Shown: in pieces, positions 5,594-11,930 of the stretch
Position numbering within the stretch: position 1 is the first letter of the stretch
How the letters are laid out: each line of letters opens with the position of its first letter
Assembly (NCBI GenBank): GCA_036558645.1
Contig: DATBFG010000055.1
Coordinates: 1 to 11,930, forward strand
Reading direction: 5' to 3'
DNA length: 11,930 nucleotides
DNA from: DATBFG01 sp036558645
Lineage (GTDB): Bacteria; Acidobacteriota; Terriglobia; Terriglobales; Acidobacteriaceae
The notes under the pieces: generated by a model
Seen by the model: only the letters and a program-made list of their open reading frames with translations
Told to the model about the DNA's origin: nothing
Databases searched by the model: none
Program-made: the position numbers and the translations under genes

Positions 5594-7751
5594 AAATAAA
5601 CTCGTTTCTATTCAGAACTGCCAAACACATATCCTGCAAATTGCCGCCATTCGTCAGAAAATTGGAGGTCAGCTTCGATTCAGCCGGAGTCGGATAGCGA
5701 GAAAAAGCCAGACGCCAAGCCAATTTGACTTGACAAGACCGATTTTGCGCCTTGCAGGCTGTTTGGAGACGCGTCGCAAAGGCCATGGATTGCTCTTGCA
5801 TAAAATCGCTATTGAGCAAGGACAAGGCTTGCAAAGCATGCGTGCTTACTGGACGAACCGGGCAGGATGTGATCGCGTCGGGCTGGTCAAACGCTGTCAA
5901 TAAAGGCAGGCGCACGCTTCGTTTGTTGTACAGATAAATGCTTCGCCGGTCCTGAACTCTTTTGTCGGGATTGACCGGCCAAAGCCCGTCGCGTTCGTGC
6001 TCTGTGAAGATGAGGTTGTAGACTTCGGGCTCAATGGGCACTCTTACGGGGCGACCGCCTATTTGAGGGTTCAGGGTCCCTGTCACCGAGAGAGTCGCGT
6101 CCCGGATCATCTCTCCTTCCATGCGCTTCCGGTTCATCCGCCAGAGCAGGCGGTTATCGGGGTCAATAGCCTCCTTGCCTTTATCCGGCGCCGAGCTTTG
6201 CCGGTAAACGCTGGAAAGGACGATCATGCGGTCAAGCCTTTTTACGCTCCAGCCACTCTCGACAAACTCGGCAGCAAGCCAGTTCAACAGATCTTTGTTG
6301 GGCGGTTTATCTCCCATCACACCGAAGTCATTCGGAGTTCTCACCAATCCCTGGCCCATCCGAAACTGCCAGATGCGGTTCACCATGACGCGCGCGGTGA
6401 GCGGATTGTCAGGCGACGCCAGCCAGTTAGCGAAGGCAGCGCGGCGTCCTACAGGCGTATTGGGAATTTCATAGCTAGCTTTAAGAACGCGCGGAACCGA
6501 AGGCACGACCGGAGCAATTGTGTTCTTGGGATCGCCCATTCTTAATACGAAGCTCTGCGTCGGCGGCTCGCCGGTGTTCACATAGGCATAGGCCGTTGGC
6601 AGAGGGTCGGGCTCTGTTGACTCGATTTCGTGGAGCTTCTCGCGGAGCTTCGCCCGCGTCTCGCGATCCGTCGGCGTCATGGCCGCTAGCACCACGTCCC
6701 ATGTCGGTTCGATCTGATCTTTCGCGTTCCCGGCCAGTTTCTTTTGCTCAGGAGTGCGGCTTCCCTCGGGCGTACGCCAAGCTTCCTGCAGCTTTGGATC
6801 AAGCTTCGCGAACCGGTCGGTTTTGATCTTTTCTTCGTATGGTGCGGCGAGCTGCTTTAGTGCGTCCTCGACCGGCTTTATCCTTTGTTTATAGCCAGCG
6901 TCGGCAGCTTGCCAAGTTTGCTTTTCCGGCGGGGTAGCAATTTCGACGTCCTTGCCTTTAGCGGTGTTGAAGACGGCTTCCAGCCGGTAGTAATCGGCCT
7001 GAAGGATCGGATCAAATTTGTGGTTGTGGCAGCGGGCACAATTGACGGTAAGTCCCATGAAGGTCTGGCCGACGGACGTCGCGATTTCTGTCAAAACCTC
7101 CTGACGGCTGACATCGGGATCGATATTTCCAGCCACCAGATGCTCTGATCCAGCACGCATGTACCCGGTCGCAACCAGCGCCTCTTTGTCGCCTGGATAC
7201 AACTCGTCGCCCGCGATTTGCTCCTTAATGAACCGGTCGTATGGCTTGTCGTGATTGAAAGAGTTGATTACATAGTCGCGATACCGCCACGCATGCGGCC
7301 GGTCGCCATCGATCTCGAAGCCATTTGTATCGGCGAAGCGCACCACGTCCAGCCACTTCATTGCCCAGCGCTCTCCGTAGTGCGGAGATGCGAGCAGCCG
7401 GTCCACGAGGTTTTGGTAGGCGTTCGGACTGCGGTCCTTAACGAAGGCGTCCACTTCTGCAGGAGTAGGCGGTAGCCCGAGGAGATCAAAATAAAGGCGC
7501 CGCGCCAGGTGAATGCGATCCAGCGGCTCAGAGGGCTTCAGATTTTTGGATGCGAGGTCCCGGAGGATGAAGCGGTCGATCGGAGTTTGGATCCAGGGAT
7601 CGGTAATATCCGGGAGCGGAGGCCGGACAACTTTTTGAAAAGCCCAATAGTTCGAGCGTTTGCCAATAAACGTGAGCTCAGGATCGCCGGAGCTCGCAAC
7701 GGACAGGCCAACTCCCACGAATGCGAAAGTTGTCCAAACGACCTTATGCAA
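5583..7751 (-). CDS. DUF1549/DUF1553 (PSD1) protein, exported
   Basis: A 722-residue protein with a short N-terminal hydrophobic signal (about residues 4-20). The DUF1549 region, about 53-262, contains DTNGFEIDGDRPHAWRYRDY (141-160) and a C238-x2-C241-H242 motif followed by NHKFDP. A charged, lysine-rich linker runs about 270-400. DUF1553, about 433-700, contains ANWLASPDNPLTARVMVNR (441-459), NDFGVMGDKPP (474-484) and VYRQSS (515-520). Many relatives carry an N-terminal planctomycete-cytochrome domain (PSCyt1); this one begins almost directly with DUF1549, so the CxxCH is the only possible haem site. Function is not established. The start is TTG: an in-frame stop lies just upstream, no ATG is available, and AAGGGGA is 9 bases before it. 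The gene is 29 bases after the receptor stop and overlaps the DUF1501 start by 11 bases, so all three are very likely co-expressed at the envelope. Confidence 0.94.
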   Translation of the reverse strand: MHKVVWTTFAFVGVGLSVASSGDPELTFIGKRSNYWAFQKVVRPPLPDITDPWIQTPIDRFILRDLASKNLKPSEPLDRIHLARRLYFDLLGLPPTPAEVDAFVKDRSPNAYQNLVDRLLASPHYGERWAMKWLDVVRFADTNGFEIDGDRPHAWRYRDYVINSFNHDKPYDRFIKEQIAGDELYPGDKEALVATGYMRAGSEHLVAGNIDPDVSRQEVLTEIATSVGQTFMGLTVNCARCHNHKFDPILQADYYRLEAVFNTAKGKDVEIATPPEKQTWQAADAGYKQRIKPVEDALKQLAAPYEEKIKTDRFAKLDPKLQEAWRTPEGSRTPEQKKLAGNAKDQIEPTWDVVLAAMTPTDRETRAKLREKLHEIESTEPDPLPTAYAYVNTGEPPTQSFVLRMGDPKNTIAPVVPSVPRVLKASYEIPNTPVGRRAAFANWLASPDNPLTARVMVNRIWQFRMGQGLVRTPNDFGVMGDKPPNKDLLNWLAAEFVESGWSVKRLDRMIVLSSVYRQSSAPDKGKEAIDPDNRLLWRMNRKRMEGEMIRDATLSVTGTLNPQIGGRPVRVPIEPEVYNLIFTEHERDGLWPVNPDKRVQDRRSIYLYNKRSVRLPLLTAFDQPDAITSCPVRPVSTHALQALSLLNSDFMQEQSMAFATRLQTACKAQNRSCQVKLAWRLAFSRYPTPAESKLTSNFLTNGGNLQDMCLAVLNRNEFIYVQ

Positions 7752-7760
7752 AACAGAACA

Positions 7761-7767
7761 TCCCCTT
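7761..7767 (-). promoter_or_regulatory. Ribosome binding site that fixes the TTG start of the PSD1 gene
   Basis: Read on the minus strand, AAGGGGA is followed by 9 bases and then TTG at 7751. An ATG begins at the last base of this site, but it is out of frame and meets a stop after five codons. With the in-frame TGA just upstream, TTG is the only credible initiation codon. Confidence 0.75.
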
Positions 7768-7780
7768 CTTTGTCATTCTT

Positions 7781-10700
7781 TCAGAAGATGAGCTTTAGCG
7801 CCATCTGGAGTTGGCGCGATGGCCGGGCTGCAGAATACTGCCCGAAACTCGCGCTGCCCCAGGTATTATCGAGGCTGTCGCTTCTAAAGTTGGGATGGTT
7901 CGGTAGATTGAACGCCTCTGCACGGAATTGAAGTTTAGCTCTTTCGGTGATCGGAAAATCTTTGAAGAGGGACAAGTCTACGCTGGAAACCCCGGCCGTA
8001 GTGATGATATTCCGACCAGCATTCCCGAAAGTGCCGGGAATGGCAGTTTGAAAAGCCCCGATGCTAATCCAGTTGTTCGGATCCTGATGCTGAGGAACGA
8101 CCGAGGCGCCAGAAACGACATCCGGCCGGTCTTCTCCGTCGGAATTGGAAACACCGATATTTGAGGTGACTGTGCGCGGCGTCCCAGACTGGAAAGACGT
8201 AACCGTCTGCAGTTCCCAGCCACCGATGAGCGCGTTTGTAAAGCCGTTTACTGAGTTCGCGTATGGCTTGCCCTTTCCGAACGGCAACTGGTAACTCAGG
8301 CTCAGAACAAAGCGGTGAGGCACGTTGAAGTCGGCGAGGCCCCGCTCCCAACCCGGATATCGAGCGTCGCGAAAGCCGCCACCGCCAGTAAAGTCGAGGG
8401 AAGCGTCCGAGCGCTCATCGATAGTTTTTGAGAAAGTATATGCGCTCAGAAAGCTCAGTCCGCTAGAAAATCTTTTTTCGAGTTTGACGGCCAGCGAATG
8501 GTAGCTGGAGCTACTACAGGAACACCACAGTGTAAAACCGCTCGGAATATATGGATAGCGTCGCCTGCTATCTATGTCGCTGTTGGGATTATCTGTTGGT
8601 GTCGCCTGGTTGATATTCCGAAACTCGTAGAGACCTGTCCCTTTAGAACCGGCATAGGAGACCTCCAAAACTGAGTTCCAACCAAGGTCCTGCTGAACTC
8701 CGAAATTCCATTGCTGCACATACGGATTCCGGAAGTGAGGATCGAGCGAAAAGGGCACGGGAGCACTGGGATTCGTGAGCGCATCGAGGGGAAATCCCTT
8801 CGATAACTGGTTCACGATTGGATTCGGCGTGATGATGCTCGAGGGATTGTAATTCGTTTGTTCATAAAAAGGAGGATTATTGCCCGGGTTTGGGATACTC
8901 AGCGGGCCTGCCTCATATGACGAGTAGAAGATCCCGTACCCGCCACGTATGACGGTACGCGGCAGGACGTTGTAAGCAAAACCAAATCGCGGCGCAAAGT
9001 CCAACTTATTGTTCGGCACGAGACTCCGTGAAGCATTCCGATTCACTTTGATCTCGGGATAAAAGTTCGGCGGAAGCGGATCATTGCGGCCTTTGACGAT
9101 GTCGAGCGTCGTCGTTTCGATATTGAAGTTGGCAAGGGCGTCATACTTCTCTGTCGCGTGCGTCACGAACTCATACCGTAGGCCAAGGTTCAACGTCAGC
9201 TTTTGAGAGACTTTGAAATCGTCTTGAACGTAAAAGTTGTATCCAGGCTGCTGGAATACGTCATTAATGAATGACGAGATCTGCGCGCTGCCGCCACCCA
9301 AAATCGTACCGAGCAGGAAGTCGGCCGTGCCCAATCCGGTGGTTGACTGATTATTCGGATCGCGCGTGGCATCCCCGCTGAACGTGAAGGCGCCGCGCGG
9401 AACGGGCGGCTGCAGAATGGAAAAATCTACACGAGGTCTTATATCCGTTCCGAACTTCAGGGTGTGGCGGCCCTTCACCCAGTTCAGGCTGTCCACAATT
9501 TGATACACGTTTTGGACTTCGACGGTGGGCTGGTACTCCGAGCTTCCAAAATCTGTTAAATCGGAAATGCTGAATGACGGCAATCCTCCGTTATTAGCTG
9601 AAAATGGAATTCCAGGAATCCCGTATTGCGCGGATAAGTTTTTGTCGGCATTGAACTGCAGACGTTCGGACCGGTTGCGATTGTAGCCCAGGCGGATTTC
9701 ATTCACCACATGCGGTGTAAAAACGTGTGTTTCAGAAATCGCGAGACTCCGGGAATTGTTCAAAAAATTGCCGGAAGAGAACTGTGCATTATCGAGAGGT
9801 GGAGGAATTGCCGCAGGTGGGGTCAATGTCTGATCTGCAAAGCTGAACCTGCCAAAAATGGAGTCGCTGTCCGAGATCTTGTGGTCCATTCGGATGTCAA
9901 ACTGGTCGGTGTCGTTCGGAGAGGATGGATTCGTCAGGTAATTGTTTCCTACACCCGACGTTGCGACACTTCCCGGAACGTTCGGTAAGGGAAAAAGGTC
10001 GATGAGCGTTTTGGCCACCGGATCGAAACGGTTAGCCGGAATCTTATTATTGGGAAACGCCGTTCTCGTGGCGGTTCCATCAGGATTACTAACTGTCGTG
10101 TCCGGATCAAAAATAGTTTGAAATCCGCTGAAATCGCCGGTGCGCCAAGCCGGCGGCGGCACTGATGCGAAAAACGTTTCGCTGCTCCGGATGCGGGTCC
10201 CCTGATAGTCGAGAAAGAAGAAGGTCTTGTCGTGGCCGTTATAGATCTTGGGCAGCACCACCGGTCCACCCAGGCTGAATCCAAACTGGTTTTGCTTGAA
10301 AGCCGGTATCGGCTGGTCGCCCGGATCGTAGTAATTCTTGGCATCCATGGCGCTATTGCGAAGAAACTCGTACGCCGTGCCATGCAGATCGTTCGTTCCC
10401 GACTTGATGTTCACGTTCAGCACCGCACCGCCTGACCGTCCATACTCGGCACTCATGGAATTGGTCTCCACTCTGAATTCGGCGATCGCGTCCGGCGGCG
10501 GCCCCACCACAAAACTGGCCTGGCTTACCAGATCCTGCGACAAGCTGTTGTTATCGATTCCATCCAGAATGAAATTGTTCTGATACGGCCGTACTCCATT
10601 AGCGCTGAAGCCGCCAGTGTTCTCGTCTCGTGCTCCGGCTGGTGTGGGGACTGTCCCGGTCGTCAGGACGGCGAGCCGTGTAAAAAAACGCCCGTTGAGG

Positions 10701-11203
10701 GGAAGATCGACGATGCGCTGGCCATTTACCACCTGGCCGAGCGTCGATGTGCCGGTTTCCAAGAGCGGCGCGGCCGCTTCCACCGATACCGTCTCGGCCC
10801 CCTGACCTAACTGCAAAGTCGCATCCACCCGGAGGCGATCCTGCACGTTTACCTGGATACCGGAAGCAACGAATTTCTTAAAGCCCTTGGCTTCAACCGA
10901 AACCGAGTACCGTCCGATAGCGAGCGGCGTTACGACATAGTTTCCCGCCTGATCCGTCGTCGTCTTTGTCTCGATGTTGGTCCCCATGTCCGTCACCGTA
11001 ATGACGGCATTGGGAATCACTGCTCCGCTCGGATCCATTACGGTCCCGCCGATGGAACCGGTCGTAGACTGGGCCAAAACCCGAAAAGCGAAAACGGAAA
11101 TCAGGAAAATGGTCTTATAAAATTTGGGAAGGCCTGGCAAAGAGAACAGCCGGCCAGTTCTTTCTTGCCGGCGAGGCAGGTTCCAGGAGAGTAGCATACA
11201 CAT
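7781..11203 (-). CDS. Oar-like TonB-dependent outer-membrane receptor with carboxypeptidase-regulatory-like domain
   Basis: A 1140-residue outer-membrane protein. The n-region is long, then a hydrophobic core at about residues 29-43 and a probable signal cleavage after A44 (FRVLAQ). A carboxypeptidase regulatory-like Ig fold follows, about 46-133, beginning TTGSIGGTVMDPSGAVIPNA. Then comes a plug domain with VVNGQRIVDLPLNGR and, later, RSGGAVLNVNIKSGTNDLHG. The rest is a 22-strand-type beta barrel with LNLGLRYEF, a NPYVQQWNFGVQQDL stretch, and a C terminus ending in phenylalanine, as barrel-assembly signals do. No TonB box is obvious by eye. By family it imports or binds a large substrate (oligosaccharide, peptide or protein fragment) using TonB energy; Oar relatives also act in adhesion or secretion. 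The ATG at 11203 has AAAGGGGGA at 11211-11219, 7 bases upstream. It is the first gene of the minus-strand run, and the 171 bases before it hold two inverted repeats. Confidence 0.95.
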   Translation of the reverse strand: MCMLLSWNLPRRQERTGRLFSLPGLPKFYKTIFLISVFAFRVLAQSTTGSIGGTVMDPSGAVIPNAVITVTDMGTNIETKTTTDQAGNYVVTPLAIGRYSVSVEAKGFKKFVASGIQVNVQDRLRVDATLQLGQGAETVSVEAAAPLLETGTSTLGQVVNGQRIVDLPLNGRFFTRLAVLTTGTVPTPAGARDENTGGFSANGVRPYQNNFILDGIDNNSLSQDLVSQASFVVGPPPDAIAEFRVETNSMSAEYGRSGGAVLNVNIKSGTNDLHGTAYEFLRNSAMDAKNYYDPGDQPIPAFKQNQFGFSLGGPVVLPKIYNGHDKTFFFLDYQGTRIRSSETFFASVPPPAWRTGDFSGFQTIFDPDTTVSNPDGTATRTAFPNNKIPANRFDPVAKTLIDLFPLPNVPGSVATSGVGNNYLTNPSSPNDTDQFDIRMDHKISDSDSIFGRFSFADQTLTPPAAIPPPLDNAQFSSGNFLNNSRSLAISETHVFTPHVVNEIRLGYNRNRSERLQFNADKNLSAQYGIPGIPFSANNGGLPSFSISDLTDFGSSEYQPTVEVQNVYQIVDSLNWVKGRHTLKFGTDIRPRVDFSILQPPVPRGAFTFSGDATRDPNNQSTTGLGTADFLLGTILGGGSAQISSFINDVFQQPGYNFYVQDDFKVSQKLTLNLGLRYEFVTHATEKYDALANFNIETTTLDIVKGRNDPLPPNFYPEIKVNRNASRSLVPNNKLDFAPRFGFAYNVLPRTVIRGGYGIFYSSYEAGPLSIPNPGNNPPFYEQTNYNPSSIITPNPIVNQLSKGFPLDALTNPSAPVPFSLDPHFRNPYVQQWNFGVQQDLGWNSVLEVSYAGSKGTGLYEFRNINQATPTDNPNSDIDSRRRYPYIPSGFTLWCSCSSSSYHSLAVKLEKRFSSGLSFLSAYTFSKTIDERSDASLDFTGGGGFRDARYPGWERGLADFNVPHRFVLSLSYQLPFGKGKPYANSVNGFTNALIGGWELQTVTSFQSGTPRTVTSNIGVSNSDGEDRPDVVSGASVVPQHQDPNNWISIGAFQTAIPGTFGNAGRNIITTAGVSSVDLSLFKDFPITERAKLQFRAEAFNLPNHPNFRSDSLDNTWGSASFGQYSAARPSRQLQMALKLIF

Positions 11204-11263
11204 CCGAAAATCCCCCTTTGAGGCGAAGGTCAGTCCAACTCAAGCTGGTCTCACTTCGTACGA

Positions 11264-11291
11264 TGTGTGATTGTGAACGGGACTTCACACA
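11264..11291. promoter_or_regulatory. 28-base inverted repeat, candidate operator upstream of the receptor
   Basis: TGTGTGA (11264-11270) is matched exactly by TCACACA (11285-11291). Nested inside is a second perfect pair, TGTGAA (11272-11277) and TTCACA (11284-11289), with 6 bases between. The arms lie 61-88 bases upstream of the receptor start codon. The layout suits a dimeric regulator such as a LacI-type protein. TGTGA...TCACA half sites recall the CRP/FNR class, but the spacing is 8 bases, not 6. Binding is inference. Confidence 0.45.
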
Positions 11292-11311
11292 GCTTAGGCG
11301 ATCTCCTAAGC
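11292..11311. repeat. Perfect hairpin-forming inverted repeat next to the candidate operator
   Basis: GCTTAGG (11292-11298) and CCTAAGC (11305-11311) form a 7-base-pair stem around a 6-base loop. It begins at the base after the 28-base repeat ends. No run of T follows on either strand, so it does not look like an intrinsic terminator. It may be a second operator or a leader hairpin in the receptor mRNA. Confidence 0.5.
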
Positions 11312-11323
11312 CAAAGTGGGATC

Positions 11324-11352
11324 AGTTTAACAAAGGTAATGAATCGAAACAA
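11324..11352 (-). promoter_or_regulatory. Weak sigma-70-like promoter candidate for the receptor operon
   Basis: On the minus strand TTGTTT (11347-11352) is followed by exactly 17 bases and then TAAACT (11324-11329). Each box has two mismatches to the consensus. If used, transcription would begin near 11317, just before the two inverted repeats, leaving a leader of about 115 bases. Matches of this quality occur by chance, so the call is tentative. Confidence 0.25.
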
Positions 11353-11379
11353 GAAGAAAGTTGACAGAAGAAAGTCAAG
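11352..11379. repeat. Two-copy 14-base tandem repeat
   Basis: AGAAGAAAGTTGAC (11352-11365) is followed directly by AGAAGAAAGTCAAG (11366-11379), with 11 of 14 positions identical. It spans the stop codon of the right-hand gene (11375-11377) and the non-coding bases after it. Purpose unknown; it may be simple slippage in a purine-rich tract. Confidence 0.5.
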
Positions 11380-11930
11380 TGTTAAGGCAGGTCTTTTGTT
11401 GCGCTTCGAGCTGCTCACATTGACAGATGAGGCGCTGGTCTAACGGTTGAGATTTCAGCGGAGATTTGCCGGAAGCGTCTGGATGAGATCCAATGCCTGG
11501 AGCCTCCGGCTCAGGAGCACTTTGCGTTTCTTCCCGAGGCAACGGCTTTTGGATCCTCGCGGCGATGACAAGAGCGCGTTGCTTCATTTCAGCGGGCGGC
11601 GTGTTGCGCTGGAAATGCGCCTCCAGCTCTTTAAAGAAGCGGAAAAAGGTGCGTTCGTGCGAATTTTTGTAGCGCGTGAAGTTTCTGAACAGACGTTCTT
11701 GCTCTTCCGTCCAGTGGTACGCATTGGCGGGCAGTTCCCAGGCGATATCGTCCAACTGTTTTTGTGCCCGCTTGAGAAGCCAATGCGCTCGCACGGTTTC
11801 CTCCAGCAGCGCGCTCGCGATCTCCGTCTCCGGCTGATAGTGCCGAAACCAGGCAGCACGCAGAGCTTCGAATTCGGCGGGATCTTCATGGCGCAGAATC
11901 AGTTTTTCGGAGCGGCAGCCGTGCGTAATG
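11375..11930 (-). CDS. Conserved hypothetical protein, C-terminal 184 residues (start outside window)
   Basis: The frame is open from base 11929, at the right edge, to the TGA at 11375-11377. A GTG at 11794 looks like a start, but the frame above it continues with well-formed sequence (ITHGCRSEKLIL, then HEDPAEFEALRAAWF), so the gene really begins beyond the window. The visible part starts with the THG-(x)n-L segment, followed by amphipathic, aromatic- and arginine-rich helices (about visible residues 20-115; for example RAHWLLKRAQKQLDDIAW and ERLFRNFTRYKNSHERTFFRFF), then a proline-, serine- and glutamate-rich low-complexity tail ending CLNT. I recall such proteins as recurrent multi-copy hypothetical genes in acidobacterial genomes, with an N terminus rich in N, K, G, P and T before the THG segment; that part is not visible here. 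No function is known to me. It is in the same direction as the receptor operon but 171 bases away, and is probably a separate unit. Confidence 0.8.
   Translation of the reverse strand, partial: ITHGCRSEKLILRHEDPAEFEALRAAWFRHYQPETEIASALLEETVRAHWLLKRAQKQLDDIAWELPANAYHWTEEQERLFRNFTRYKNSHERTFFRFFKELEAHFQRNTPPAEMKQRALVIAARIQKPLPREETQSAPEPEAPGIGSHPDASGKSPLKSQPLDQRLICQCEQLEAQQKTCLNT

Noticed and set aside
5997..6545. 182-residue plus-strand open frame
   Set aside because: It is fully antisense to DUF1553 coding sequence, which has clear family motifs; it has no domain and no ribosome binding site evidence.
11264..11291. CRP/FNR site, or cloning-vector lac sequence contamination
   Set aside because: The TGTGA and TCACA half sites are 8 bases apart rather than 6, and the sequence around the lac-like elements differs in spacing and flanks from vector DNA, so neither explanation fits exactly.
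11292..11311. Intrinsic terminator
   Set aside because: The 7-base-pair stem is not followed by a T run on either strand and its loop-proximal base pairs are ordinary.
11361..11389. Plus-strand TTGACA as a -35 box
   Set aside because: At 17 bases downstream the sequence is AAGGCA, not a -10 box, and it would fire antisense into the right-hand gene.

Overview
The window is a gene-dense piece of bacterial chromosome, probably from an acidobacterium of the Solibacter/Bryobacter type. This rests on gene content. A very large Oar-type TonB-dependent receptor with an N-terminal carboxypeptidase-regulatory-like domain is followed directly by a DUF1549/DUF1553 (PSD1) protein and a twin-arginine DUF1501 protein. 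That combination is common in Acidobacteria, Planctomycetes and Verrucomicrobia, and the receptor style favours Acidobacteria. The partial gene at the right end also resembles a protein family I recall as multi-copy in acidobacterial genomes. Taxonomy is inference; no rRNA or other marker is present.

Layout. Plus strand, 1-1532: the C-terminal part of a LacI-family repressor, cut by the window edge, then after 10 bases a Gfo/Idh/MocA oxidoreductase with inositol-dehydrogenase-like catalytic residues. Minus strand, 11203 down to 1538: seven genes in one direction. In transcription order they are the TonB-dependent receptor, the PSD1 protein (TTG start), the DUF1501 protein, an NADP-type short-chain dehydrogenase (SDR), a conserved protein of unknown function, a small polynucleotide-kinase-like P-loop kinase, and a second SDR. 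The gaps are 29, -11, 67, 49, -16 and -16 bases, so one long polycistron or two abutting ones are plausible. The second SDR converges on the oxidoreductase with 5 bases between stop codons. At the right edge is the C-terminal 184 residues of another minus-strand gene, whose start lies outside the window.

Working together. The receptor is the outer-membrane part, probably importing or binding a large substrate. The PSD1 and DUF1501 proteins carry export signals and are translationally coupled, so they probably act together outside the cytoplasm on that substrate or a related polymer. The two SDRs and the oxidoreductase would handle cytoplasmic sugar, polyol or carbonyl intermediates, with the LacI regulator as the likely local control protein. 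The unknown protein and the kinase do not fit a carbohydrate role. They look like a nucleic-acid-related pair and are the least explained part of the window.

The 171 bases between the receptor start and the next gene are the only sizeable non-coding stretch. They hold two adjacent perfect inverted repeats, a weak promoter candidate and a short tandem repeat. I saw no tRNA, rRNA, CRISPR array, insertion sequence or convincing intrinsic terminator.
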